Below, in pieces: positions 54,201 to 63,282 of a stretch of DNA of 64,000 bases. The position numbers were made by a program, and so were the translations under genes. The DNA is from Planctopirus ephydatiae (GTDB lineage: Bacteria; Planctomycetota; Planctomycetia; Planctomycetales; Planctomycetaceae), in contig NZ_CP036299.1 in assembly GCF_007752345.1 (NCBI RefSeq), positions 372,001 to 436,000 of the forward strand, written 5' to 3'. How positions within the stretch are numbered: the stretch's first letter is position 1; every line of letters begins with the position of its first letter. The notes below the pieces were generated by a model. It worked only from the letters and a program-made list of their open reading frames with translations. It had not been told where the DNA came from and made no database searches.

Positions 54201-55379
54201 TTACTCCACTCCGATGGCCTTCACAAGATCGAGACCATTGAATGTCGAGCCACTGGCGTTGGTGTATGAGCCCATCGAAGGGACGAGAATCAGCTCGCCA
54301 ATTTCCAGGTTCGGCAATTCCTGATCACGGCTGACCACATCTGTGGAATCGCATGTCGGGCCAGCGACCACACAGGGGAAGCAGGGACGATCCAGATGAT
54401 TTTCGGCCATCAGGTTAAAATCAGTGTGATCGTAAACCTTGCCCGAGAATGAACCATAAAGACCATCGTCGATGATGTACTGCGTCGCCCCGTTGGGACG
54501 GACAGACTTCCCGATGATACTGGTGATCAAAGTCTGAGTGTCGGCAGAAATTACACGGCCAGGCTCAGCAATCACCCGCACAGGCAGGTCGCCGAAGTGC
54601 ATTTCGAGTGACTGACGGACGATATCGCAATACATTTCGAGGCTGATGATCGCTTCACGATAAGGGGCGGGCATACCACCGCCAATATCGAGAATTTCAA
54701 GATCAATCCCCTCGCAGGCAGCGTCATCAAAGATCTGCCGCACTTTCGCGAGTGCGCGGTCGTAGTCACCTGGTTCCAGAGTTTGTGAACCCACATGGAA
54801 CGAGATGCCGCGAACATTCATGCCCAGTTCGCGTGCCTGACGGAGCAGTTCAACCGCTTCGGAAGGAGCACAACCAAACTTGGCCGAGAGGTTGATCATG
54901 CTGGAAGCCGACGACATGGCAACTCGCAGCAGCAGGCCGACATCGGGCGTCAGGCGATGAATTTTCTTGAGTTCTGTCGCATTGTCATAGATAAACAGCC
55001 GCACGCCGGCTTCGTAGCAGGTCATGAGGTTATCAACGGTCTTGCAGGGATGGGTATGGAGCATCTGCTCAGGAGTAAAACCTGCCTGAAGAGCAGCTTT
55101 CAATTCACCAACAGAGCAGATATCCACAGAGCCACCGAGCTTCCGCAGTGTGCGGAGAATGGTCAGGTCCGGGTTACTCTTGGCGGCGTAGAACAGCTCC
55201 ACACCAGGAAGACCCGCCTGAAGAATTTCATAGTTCCGAGCGACGACCGAGCGTGAGACGCACATGAGCGGAGTCCCATACTCGGCAGCGAGTTCCTTCG
55301 CCTGCTCGAAAGAAACGACAGGTTCCGCAACGCGGTAGCCAACAGCGGATGCAGTACGGTCATCAAGAATTGCAGCCAT
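54201..55379 (-). CDS. PLP-dependent ornithine/lysine/arginine decarboxylase, alanine-racemase fold
   Basis: 392 residues; ATG 55379 is used and an in-frame start at 55406 is weaker. It decarboxylates a basic amino acid for polyamine synthesis. The PLP lysine lies in ELFYAAKSNPDLTIL. Other landmarks are GISFHVGSQTLEP, LEILDIGGGMPAPY, IAEPGRVISADTQTLI and the active-site cysteine in VAGPTCDSTDVVSRD, the ornithine decarboxylase motif. The length is short for the family (about 390-430), as in bacterial ODC/LDC enzymes. The substrate, ornithine or lysine, cannot be settled from the motifs. No spermidine synthase gene is adjacent. Confidence 0.9.
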   Translation of the reverse strand: MAAILDDRTASAVGYRVAEPVVSFEQAKELAAEYGTPLMCVSRSVVARNYEILQAGLPGVELFYAAKSNPDLTILRTLRKLGGSVDICSVGELKAALQAGFTPEQMLHTHPCKTVDNLMTCYEAGVRLFIYDNATELKKIHRLTPDVGLLLRVAMSSASSMINLSAKFGCAPSEAVELLRQARELGMNVRGISFHVGSQTLEPGDYDRALAKVRQIFDDAACEGIDLEILDIGGGMPAPYREAIISLEMYCDIVRQSLEMHFGDLPVRVIAEPGRVISADTQTLITSIIGKSVRPNGATQYIIDDGLYGSFSGKVYDHTDFNLMAENHLDRPCFPCVVAGPTCDSTDVVSRDQELPNLEIGELILVPSMGSYTNASGSTFNGLDLVKAIGVE

Positions 55380-56530
55380 GACAACGCTCCAGCAGGTAAA
55401 CGGCAATCTTTTGCCGGTGGGGGATGCGAACGGGAAAAAACGAGGCGAGGAACTTCACTGAATCCATGCGGCTGGAGACATTCATCTGGTCTCTGCTCTG
55501 CGACCTGAGCGGCTGAGAATTCTCAGTCACTGAGAGTCGCACGACTGTCTGAAGTTCAAATCGGCCAGATCACTGAGGTTCTGGCATTGTGCTGGATTGC
55601 TCATTAGCAATTGAGTCACTGAGATTCGAAAACCAGGCAGAGGTGACAGAATCAGAAGGTATTTGGAAGATCGCCTGTTGTTCAGCCAGTCACTGGCTGC
55701 CAGAGAAGCGTCAAACAGTAAACCTTCTGTTCAACCTAAAGAACGCCGTCCGCGAGATAGCTCACTGCAGCGACCGTTTGTTTACCCCCGCCGGCTGCGG
55801 GCAGCGGTATCATCGCTTGAGGAGGGGTGTTCGACTCAAAAGGCACAAAGAACCATCCAGCCGAAGTGCATGAGTGCAGGCGGAAAGCCGAGTGCGTTTG
55901 CTGATACCAGTGGCCAGCGTCATTACCTGATCGACCAAAGCCAGCGAGCGAATGGCCGAATCATGGCGAATCGCTGAGGCCCGGCGGCGGTAGACCACAC
56001 TGAGACGCCCGGAAAACATGCGGGCGTTCATCGCCGAGAGCCAACGACGCAGACCGCCAATACCCAAACCCGACTCCGCAAAGCTCAGCGGAGCTGGCAA
56101 AACTGCCGGGGTATGGATGGCCATGGTCTGTGGCATACTCGGTTTGACCCTAAGTTGAGTGTTTCGACTGCGGGATAATACGAACACAAACCGCCTTGGC
56201 CAAGATAAACCCGGACAAAATTCACCAAGTTGGCGAAAATTCGTCCGGCAGAATCGGCCAGAAGCCCTCCCGGAGGAGTCATTCTCGCCGATCCAATCAC
56301 TTGGCCCACAGGAAAACGCATTTTTTCCGAGAAAGATCAATCGCACTGACTAGGAATTTGGTGTCCCGTACCATTCGCCGAATTCTCATCACGAGATTTC
56401 GACCGCCAGACGACGGGAAAACAAGTCGATTTTCAAAAAAATACAGTGGCCAGTACACGCCTGGCCACTGCGAAATCGATTTGTCTTCTGGAATTCGTCC
56501 CAACTTTCGCCACAAATGGCTGCATGGAGA
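55380..56530. other. long intergenic region with no confident gene
   Basis: This 1.15 kb stretch separates the decarboxylase from the thioredoxin-protease gene. Apart from the uncertain minus-strand frame at 55810-56136, no gene is supported. I looked for a structured RNA and saw no recognisable RNase P, tmRNA or 6S core. Confidence 0.4.
55810..56136 (-). CDS. possible small basic protein (unrecognised)
   Basis: A minus-strand frame of 108 codons from ATG 56136 lies in an otherwise empty 1.15 kb gap; the same frame is open further upstream to 56346. The sequence is Arg/Ser/Ala-rich (LSAMNARMFSGRLSVVYRRR, LALVDQVMTLATGIS) and I recognise no family. The start has only a weak purine stretch. 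Codon usage looks compatible with a gene, but this is not decisive. It may be a real small protein or chance. Confidence 0.3.
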   Translation of the reverse strand: MPQTMAIHTPAVLPAPLSFAESGLGIGGLRRWLSAMNARMFSGRLSVVYRRRASAIRHDSAIRSLALVDQVMTLATGISKRTRLSACTHALRLDGSLCLLSRTPLLKR

Positions 56531-58819
56531 CTATTTCCGTTCTGTCAGAGGCACAAGTTCTTCTCTGCGTGGCAAAACCTGTCGCTTGAAGGCGGTCGAA
56601 TTGCTCGAAACCCACGGTCTTGGCCCGAGAGCTTCACGAGCAGGCTCTCTGGCAGGTTCAACGGCGGCCACTGACTTTTCAGACACCGACGAAGCTGTCT
56701 GCCGCTGGTTGTCGTCCACTCGGAGTGAAACCGGCAGACGCTGCGACTGAGAGTCAACCTCTCCCATCAGATAGGTCATGAACGTCTGGCTGGCACGATT
56801 CAGAACCACAATCCGACTGTTATCTCCCGCACCACCGCGTGGACGCACAATGCAGATGATTTCCGCATCGGGCGATTGATTCATCAGTGCGGCCTCAGCA
56901 GCGGCATTCGTGCCACTGTTGATACTACTCGTGGCACTTGAAACTGAGCGATTGTTACCGCCCGCAGCCATCAGGCTGTCGCCCATGGCTTCAGACGAAC
57001 TTCCTGCATCAGCCGTGCGGGCGGCACTGGCGACAGCCGTATTCGCTCGGCCTCTACCTTCTCGTCGAACAAGAGCACCCAGCCGATGCTTTTCGAGCAT
57101 CGTACCGATGGGCTCCAATCCGGCGTAGAGACCCCGCCGCTCTTTGGTGTCGGCAGCAATGCACACACCAGCCAGTTGACCATCGGCTCGGAACAGCCCG
57201 CCACCGGAGCGACCCTGAATCGGCACTCCTGTGCATTCAATGTTTTCCGGCCCGTTGTAACGGTTGATGGCTGTCACCTTGTGACTTTCGCGTGAAGGAT
57301 TGGCGCCTCCACCGCAGCCAATGCTGAACATCTCTTCGCCCGGGCCAAGTCTCACATCCACAGGGGATAGCCGGGCGACTGAAACGGCCTTTTCAGTGGG
57401 AATCATGATCAGACCAACATCCGCATCGAGATTGAAATCCATCACTTCGCCGAGGTAGGTCCGAGGACTTCCTTGAGCCTGGAAGACATCCACTTCGACA
57501 ACAGGCTTGGATTTCAGATCACGGAAAATATGGCCGCAAGTGACGATCATCGTGCGGCCAGCCTGGCTGTCGACAATGGTTCCCGATCCATAGTTCGACA
57601 TTCCACCCTGGCTGTCGCGAACTCGAATACGCACACTGGCCAAAGCGGGATCGACATGAGCCACTGTCATTTCGGCATCGTCTTCAGCATTGTTCCCGCG
57701 AAAGAGTTCGTTGGCGGGAGCTGCCGGTGGCTTAGGTTCTGCAGGAATAGAAGAATTGGCCGATCGGGTCAGTCCCATCCCTTCGCTGATTGAATTGAGA
57801 ATTCCAGTGCGGGGAGCGGCGGGGGCATTGCGAGGGTTGGAAACAATCTCTGCTTCCAGACGCGATGATTCACCCAAAATTGTGGTCGGTACGCCGTCGG
57901 CATCGAATGGTGAAGCATTGGTCTTTGGCAATGGTTTTGAACCGGGGACTGCCAGTCGCTCCTGCTGACCACGTGCGAGTTGTGAACCCTGCACTGCCTG
58001 CTCGGCCATCCGTCGCAATTGAGCTTCGTTCGTCATGCCGACAATGCGATTCACTTCTTTGCCGTCGATCACGAGGATAAATGTGGGCATCGAATCAACT
58101 CGAAACTGACGGGCAAGATTGGGTTCCTGATCCACATCCACTTTGCGGATCGCGTAACCTTGCCTTTGCAGTTTCGAGACAATCGGACTCATCTGCTGGC
58201 AGGGCCCGCACCAGGAAGCGGTAAAGTCGAGTACGACGGAGTTGGCCGGTGTCCCTGCAGCTTTCAAAGTCTGATTCGAACCCGCCAGGCCAGCCGGCCA
58301 TGTCGTCGGGCAGACAATGGCAACCACCGCTGCCACTAGCAAGGTCATCGTGAGAGCCATGGCACTCACGAGACCGGCTGTGCGGGAAAGTTTGCCATGA
58401 ACGAATAATCGAGAACAGCGGATTGTCGCTGGAAGCTCAGGCTCAATAGCAGAAGCAACCGGTACTTCCGGAGTTGTCGCCTCGGCTTTTGCATCAGCTT
58501 CCGCAGTGATTGAGCGATGGGACAGGGCGATCTGCAACGCATGGGCCTGTGTCTTCGCAGGCAGAGCCACGTGATCATGAGATCGAGAATGCAGGGATAA
58601 CTTATTGGAAGATTCAACGGCTGAGTGGGAAACTCTCGATGCTTCCTGAGTCAGCTTTGTCTCAGGGAGAGAGCTCACTTCCGCAGGCCGACGGGAGCTA
58701 TCGGCAACAGGCACCGGTTGATCAGCCGGTGGGATTTCTCCGTACCAGCCAGGAACCTGTCCTGCAAACGACTCGGTCGTGGGCGAAACATGGCGTGCAA
58801 TGGTCGAATCTCGATCCAT
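56531..58819 (-). CDS. membrane-anchored thioredoxin-trypsin-like protease fusion
   Basis: 762 residues from ATG 58819, preceded by a perfect AAGGAGG. The first 145 residues are hydrophilic and cytosolic. One helix (about 147-170) is followed by a thioredoxin domain with WCGPC at 203-207 and the cis-Pro motif SMPTF (243-247); a disulfide role in the periplasm follows from topology. After a Pro-rich linker comes a trypsin-like domain: His430 (VTCGHIF), Asp467 (LDADVGLI) and Ser538 (GRSGGGLF) form a plausible triad. The last 170 residues are Ser/Ala-rich with no clear domain. A single protein joining thioredoxin and serine protease is unusual. The domain order is seen; its use in envelope protein quality control is inferred. 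Confidence 0.88.
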   Translation of the reverse strand: MDRDSTIARHVSPTTESFAGQVPGWYGEIPPADQPVPVADSSRRPAEVSSLPETKLTQEASRVSHSAVESSNKLSLHSRSHDHVALPAKTQAHALQIALSHRSITAEADAKAEATTPEVPVASAIEPELPATIRCSRLFVHGKLSRTAGLVSAMALTMTLLVAAVVAIVCPTTWPAGLAGSNQTLKAAGTPANSVVLDFTASWCGPCQQMSPIVSKLQRQGYAIRKVDVDQEPNLARQFRVDSMPTFILVIDGKEVNRIVGMTNEAQLRRMAEQAVQGSQLARGQQERLAVPGSKPLPKTNASPFDADGVPTTILGESSRLEAEIVSNPRNAPAAPRTGILNSISEGMGLTRSANSSIPAEPKPPAAPANELFRGNNAEDDAEMTVAHVDPALASVRIRVRDSQGGMSNYGSGTIVDSQAGRTMIVTCGHIFRDLKSKPVVEVDVFQAQGSPRTYLGEVMDFNLDADVGLIMIPTEKAVSVARLSPVDVRLGPGEEMFSIGCGGGANPSRESHKVTAINRYNGPENIECTGVPIQGRSGGGLFRADGQLAGVCIAADTKERRGLYAGLEPIGTMLEKHRLGALVRREGRGRANTAVASAARTADAGSSSEAMGDSLMAAGGNNRSVSSATSSINSGTNAAAEAALMNQSPDAEIICIVRPRGGAGDNSRIVVLNRASQTFMTYLMGEVDSQSQRLPVSLRVDDNQRQTASSVSEKSVAAVEPAREPAREALGPRPWVSSNSTAFKRQVLPRREELVPLTERK

Positions 58820-58834
58820 GCAAGGCCTCCTTGC
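58820..58834 (-). promoter_or_regulatory. inverted repeat enclosing the ribosome binding site of the thioredoxin-protease gene
   Basis: On the minus strand GCAAGG-AGG-CCTTGC ends one base before the ATG. The Shine-Dalgarno AAGGAGG is thus partly paired and partly in the loop of a 6 bp hairpin. Such a structure could limit translation initiation, for example in response to temperature, but this is inferred from sequence only. Confidence 0.55.
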
Positions 58835-59187
58835 CTTGTTCGACTTGTAAATCTTTCCAGCGCGATTGGTAAAATTTGTTAGAGAATTTACCAATCACAT
58901 CTGGCCCGAAGAGTTCGTCATCCATGACTGGCAACTTCGGCGAAGCATGCGGAAGTTATCCTCCGCAACAATTTAGCTCAAGACAAACTTCTGCAGACAC
59001 CTTTTCCGAGGAGCATGTACTGAACATTCAACTCATCGAAGCGACGGCAGAATCTGCCGAAGAACCATAACAGCAGCTCGCGTGCCAGTTGCTTCGATTG
59101 CCTTGTTCATTCGCTTTTTCTGAGAAACACAGTCACGCTAGTCGGTCATCGCTTTTGTGTGGTGAGCTTCGTTTGCAAAGGTTTTCC
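58835..59187. promoter_or_regulatory. divergent promoter region, thioredoxin-protease / pepT
   Basis: This 353 bp stretch separates two divergent genes. A plus-strand frame ending at 59070 has no ribosome binding site and no similarity. No promoter could be assigned with confidence. Confidence 0.3.
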
Positions 59188-60456
59188 ATGTCCGCAGCTG
59201 CCTGCCATTTTCGAGATGAACTCCTGGAACGATTCTTGCACTATGTGCGCATCGAAACGACAGCGGACGAAACTAGCCAGACAGTTCCCAGCACCATGAG
59301 CCAGCTCGATCTCTCCCGATTGCTGCTCGCGGAATGTGAGGCCATGGGCTTGGCCGACTGTTCAATGAGTCCTCACGGGGTCGTCATGGCCACGATCCCA
59401 GCCACCATTCCGGACGGAGCCGGAGGGAAGAAACTTCCCGCAATTGCCTGGATTGCGCATGTCGATACTTCACCTGAGTACAGTGGGAAGAACGTTCAGC
59501 CCATCGTGCATCGCCATTACGATGGCCGGGATATTCATCTCCCCGCCGACCCTCGGCAGATCCATCGCCCTTCCGAACAGCCCGAGCTGGCTGCTGCCGT
59601 AGGACACACCATCATCACGACCGATGGCTCGACGCTTCTGGGTGGCGATGATAAAGGGGGCGTGGCAGTCATCATGCAGGCTGCGCGAGAACTGATGCGC
59701 AGCGATCTTCCCCATGGGCCCATCCGGCTCTGCTTTACCTGTGATGAAGAAATTGGCCGCGGCACCGATCATCTCGATCTGGCGGCTCTCGACTGCATTT
59801 GCGGCTACACACTCGATGGCGGCGGGCAGGGTGTCGTCGATAACGAAACGTTTTCGGCTGATCAGGCCGTGATCACTGTCAAAGGGGTCAACACTCACCC
59901 TTCCGTCGGCAAAGGAGTAATGGTCAATGCCATTCGTATCCTGAGTGAACTCATCTCGCGATTGCCTAAACTCGCAGTTTCACCGGAAACAACCGACGGC
60001 CGCGACGGGTTTATTCATCCTTACCATATCGAAGGGGGAGTCGCCGAAGCCAAGGCCCGGCTCATTCTGCGAGACTTCGAAACCAGCGGATTGGAAGCAC
60101 AGGCCCGGATCCTGCAATCGATTGCCGAGTCTTTGAAGGTCGAGTATCCACGTGCCAGCATCGAGATCGCTATCCACCCGCAGTATCGCAACATGCGCGA
60201 CGGATTGGCCAAAGAACCCCGAGCTGTGCCGAAGGCTCTGGCTGCCATGAAAGCCGCCGGTATCGAACCGATATTGAGTATCATTCGCGGCGGGACGGAT
60301 GGTTCTCTCCTTACGGCCAAAGGTTTGCCTTGCCCGAATCTCTCGACTGGCCAGCATAACCCGCATTCGCCACTCGAATGGGCCAGCCTCGATGAAATGG
60401 AAATGGCTGTCAAAGTGCTGATTCAGCTCGCTATCGAGTGGGGTAAGCTCGAATAA
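59188..60456 (+). CDS. pepT: peptidase T (tripeptide aminopeptidase)
   Basis: 422 residues. This cytosolic M20B zinc aminopeptidase releases N-terminal residues from tripeptides. ATG 59188 has AAAGG at good spacing. Metal ligands: AWIAHVDTSPE (His, Asp), GGDDKGGVAVI (bridging Asp), CFTCDEEIGRGTDHLD (catalytic and metal Glu), TLDGGGQG (Asp) and GQHNPHSPLEW near the C-terminus (His). The dimerisation domain is intact (IRGGTDGSLLTAKGLPCPN). Its substrate preference cannot be read from the sequence alone. The altronate dehydratase gene follows at 57 bp on the same strand. Confidence 0.95.
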   Translation: MSAAACHFRDELLERFLHYVRIETTADETSQTVPSTMSQLDLSRLLLAECEAMGLADCSMSPHGVVMATIPATIPDGAGGKKLPAIAWIAHVDTSPEYSGKNVQPIVHRHYDGRDIHLPADPRQIHRPSEQPELAAAVGHTIITTDGSTLLGGDDKGGVAVIMQAARELMRSDLPHGPIRLCFTCDEEIGRGTDHLDLAALDCICGYTLDGGGQGVVDNETFSADQAVITVKGVNTHPSVGKGVMVNAIRILSELISRLPKLAVSPETTDGRDGFIHPYHIEGGVAEAKARLILRDFETSGLEAQARILQSIAESLKVEYPRASIEIAIHPQYRNMRDGLAKEPRAVPKALAAMKAAGIEPILSIIRGGTDGSLLTAKGLPCPNLSTGQHNPHSPLEWASLDEMEMAVKVLIQLAIEWGKLE

Positions 60457-60512
60457 GCCGTTCGTCATCGCGTCACTGCAGAAAGTCAAGTCGCCTGGAA
60501 AGTGAGCCTGTT

Positions 60513-62093
60513 GTGTTATCAGAGCCACCTCGATTGCTGCAGTTATCGCCAGTTGATCATGTCGCGGTGGCAACTCAAAGTCTGCCAGCGGGTTCTGTGA
60601 CGCACGAAGGCCAGGAACTTCGACTCAGGCAACCGGTGCGCGCTGGGCATAAGGTGGCCTTGCTTCCTATCGCTGCGGGAACACGCATTCTCAAGTACGG
60701 CCAGCCATTCGCCATCGCTGCACGAGACATCATGGCTGGTGAACATGTCCATACTCACAATGTGCAGGTGCTGCACAACGATGATTGTCATCAATTCGCG
60801 AGGCAGAATTCAGTCGCTTCATCTCATGATCAATCGACAAACCCGAAAACGAATACTGAAAACAAAATGACGTTTGCCGGGTTTCGGCGGGCTGATGGCC
60901 GGGTGGCCACACGCAACTACGTTGCTGTTATCGGAACAGTCAACTGTTCATCCACTGTCGTGCGTCAAATTGTGCGTGCCATCCCACCAGATCTTTTGAA
61001 CCAGTACGGAAACATCGATGGTGTGATTCCGCTGGTGCATAGTGGTGGCTGCGCCATGGAATTCGGCGGGACAGATCATCGGCAACTGGCACGCATTCTG
61101 GGTGGATATGCCAGGCATCCTAACATTGGAGCCTATCTTCTGGTCGGGCTGGGCTGTGAAACAGGGCAGGGCTCTTTTCTGATTGAACAGGAAGGACTTG
61201 TACAACTGCGGCATTCCGGTGACGTTCAGCAGTCGGCACCACCACTCTTGGTCAATATCCAGGAAGCAGGTGGAGTCCGGCGAACGATTGAACGCGCGCT
61301 GGCAGCATTGAAAGAACTGCTTCCCGAAGCGAACAAGTGCCGGAGAGAATCGATCCCGGCCAGCGAGCTGATCATCGGTTTGAAGTGTGGCGGCAGTGAT
61401 GGCTTCAGCGGCCTGACGGCCAATCCGGCACTGGGTGTCGCGAGTGATCTGCTGATTGCTCAGGGCGGGACAGCACTCCTTGCAGAGACCCCCGAAATTT
61501 TTGGTGGCGAGCATCTGCTGGCATCGCGAGCAATCCATCCTGAAGTCTCTCAAAAACTACTCGATAAAGTTGCGTGGTGGCGTGAATACGCTGCCAAATT
61601 CGGCACGACACTCGATGGCAACCCGTCGTTTGGGAACAAAGAGGGTGGCCTGACGACGATTGTCGAGAAATCGCTTGGAGCAATTACCAAAGGTGGTGCT
61701 TCGCCACTGGTCGATGTCCTCGATTATGCCGAGCGGGTTCGTCAGCACGGGTTGAACTTTATGGATTCACCCGGCTACGACCCGGCCAGTGTGACCGGCC
61801 TGATTGCCAGTGGTGCCCATGTCGTTTGTTTTACCACAGGCCGGGGGAGTTGCTTTGGTTCGAAGCCCGCTCCTACTCTCAAAATCTCCACCAACACGTC
61901 GTTATTCGAGCGACTTTCCGAAGAGATGGATTTTGATGCAGGCCGCGTCCTTGCCGGAGCATCGATCTCACAGACAGGTCGCGAACTGCTGGAGAAGGTT
62001 CTCAAAGTCGCCAGTGGTGAAAAGACCTGCAGCGAGCAGCAAGGCTTTGGAGACGATGAGTTCTTCCCATGGACACCCGGGCCCGTGCTCTGA
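60513..62093 (+). CDS. altronate dehydratase family protein (UxaA, full-length two-domain form)
   Basis: 526 residues from GTG 60513, with GGAAAG upstream. The N-terminal SAF domain (residues about 10-90, VDHVAVATQSLPAGSVTHEGQEL ... AARDIMAGEHVHTHNVQV) is followed by the UxaA dehydratase domain: GFRRADGRVATRNYVAVIGTVNCSS, VHSGGCAMEFGGTDH, LVGLGCETGQ, LKCGGSDGFSGLTANPALG, and FTTGRGSCFGSKPAPTLKI. These enzymes dehydrate altronate or galactarate to 2-keto-3-deoxy acids. No other uronate catabolism gene is nearby, so the physiological sugar acid is open. Confidence 0.92.
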   Translation: MLSEPPRLLQLSPVDHVAVATQSLPAGSVTHEGQELRLRQPVRAGHKVALLPIAAGTRILKYGQPFAIAARDIMAGEHVHTHNVQVLHNDDCHQFARQNSVASSHDQSTNPKTNTENKMTFAGFRRADGRVATRNYVAVIGTVNCSSTVVRQIVRAIPPDLLNQYGNIDGVIPLVHSGGCAMEFGGTDHRQLARILGGYARHPNIGAYLLVGLGCETGQGSFLIEQEGLVQLRHSGDVQQSAPPLLVNIQEAGGVRRTIERALAALKELLPEANKCRRESIPASELIIGLKCGGSDGFSGLTANPALGVASDLLIAQGGTALLAETPEIFGGEHLLASRAIHPEVSQKLLDKVAWWREYAAKFGTTLDGNPSFGNKEGGLTTIVEKSLGAITKGGASPLVDVLDYAERVRQHGLNFMDSPGYDPASVTGLIASGAHVVCFTTGRGSCFGSKPAPTLKISTNTSLFERLSEEMDFDAGRVLAGASISQTGRELLEKVLKVASGEKTCSEQQGFGDDEFFPWTPGPVL

Positions 62094-62166
62094 TGATCTC
62101 ATCCCAATCACAACCTGGCGCCATCGCGCGCCAAGGGTGGCCACGCCATCCGCATGTGGCTTTTGA

Positions 62167-62210
62167 ACCCTCGCCCGCGTCTGCGTGGGAGAGGGCAGGG
62201 TGAGGGTCTT
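62167..62210. repeat. dispersed ACCCTCGCCCGCGTC repeat forming a hairpin
   Basis: The left part ACCCTCGCCC pairs with GGGTGAGGGT at the right end, a 10 bp stem with one G-T pair. It lies between the stops of the converging altronate dehydratase and membrane protein genes. A shorter copy is at 2191-2217. Sequences of this type are frequent intergenic repeats in several bacterial genomes. Confidence 0.7.
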
Positions 62211-62274
62211 TAGCATTTCTCTTTGTTAGGTAATACGAAGTTTTATTTCTGCGTCACTGGCACAGGGAAGCGGA

Positions 62275-63282
62275 TTAATTCAACAGCCAGTCGAACTGCA
62301 GCCAGTCTTTGAACAGGAATTCGAGCCGCATGGTCAAGAGTGTGATTCGGCCCATGACGGTATAGGCGAATGATGCACCGAAGGTGATCATCAGCACAAA
62401 GACTCCCATTCTCGACAGCCTGCCAAACGCCCCGCGATGCTCAATCGAAAAGATGAAGTAGCTGAGACTGCTGATCACGCAGGCAATGATGGAAGTATTT
62501 CGCAGCGAGAGCAGCCAGTCGATTTTGAACGGTGCACCAGCTTCAGCACTGTTTGGTACCATCACGATCAGTGGCAGAATGGTACTGCGAATCTGCTCGA
62601 CAAAATCGGATTCGATAATCAGCACCAGTCTCAGCCCTGCCATCGTTCCCACAATCAGGGCTAACGGCCACCTTGCCAGCCAGCTGTACGAAGGGATCAG
62701 TCGGGCCAGCAGCATGGCTCCGAGAAGTAATGGAAACAATGCGGAGAGATCCGGAGCGGTATAACCAAGAATCTGCCACGTGCCTGGTGGAATCTGCAAA
62801 CCCGGGAGCACAGTCGCCTGTGCCAGATCCGGGAGCAGCTTCGCGAAGACCAGCGGCACCAGACTTGACCAGAAAGCGACCACAAACCAGTAGCCGGCAG
62901 AGACACCCACCATCAGCGACTCGGCCAGTTTGTAAAACATGTTGTCGCGAAAGAGCGATGAAAAGACAGCGAGAGTAATTGCTGCCGCCAGCCAGACTCC
63001 TAAGGTTCGTTGCCACGAGATAAAACCTTTGGCCTTTTCTTCGTCAGTGGCATTAGGTTTCAACTCGGTATAAATCGGCAGCTCAGCGTTGTTTTTAGCC
63101 TTAATCGTTTTGGCTTGAACGTAGACTGTTCCGTAAAGACCTTGCTTATAAATGCCCCAGCCCACCAGAAAACAAAGGCCGGCAACCATCAACGAGATTT
63201 GAAACTTCCACCAGAAATCCCGCGGAGGAGTGCCCGCGACTCCTGGATCTGTGGAAGATGCCATATCGGCTGACTGATTCAT
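62275..63282 (-). CDS. polytopic membrane protein (unrecognised)
   Basis: 335 residues. ATG 63282 is preceded by CAGGAGG seven bases upstream and overlaps the stop of the upstream gene (ATGA). About eight hydrophobic helices are visible, for example FQISLMVAGLCFLVGWGIY, TLGVWLAAAITLAVFSSLF and LFPLLLGAMLLARLIP. Between the first two is a hydrophilic loop (KTIKAKNNAELPIYTELKPN). It lacks a motif that I recognise. Coupled translation with the membrane-anchored upstream protein suggests that the two form a complex. Confidence 0.8.
   Translation of the reverse strand: MNQSADMASSTDPGVAGTPPRDFWWKFQISLMVAGLCFLVGWGIYKQGLYGTVYVQAKTIKAKNNAELPIYTELKPNATDEEKAKGFISWQRTLGVWLAAAITLAVFSSLFRDNMFYKLAESLMVGVSAGYWFVVAFWSSLVPLVFAKLLPDLAQATVLPGLQIPPGTWQILGYTAPDLSALFPLLLGAMLLARLIPSYSWLARWPLALIVGTMAGLRLVLIIESDFVEQIRSTILPLIVMVPNSAEAGAPFKIDWLLSLRNTSIIACVISSLSYFIFSIEHRGAFGRLSRMGVFVLMITFGASFAYTVMGRITLLTMRLEFLFKDWLQFDWLLN

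Noticed and set aside
55700-56100. A structured RNA gene such as RNase P RNA
   Set aside because: The GC-rich stretch does not contain the conserved RNase P core, and the minus strand carries a long open frame instead.
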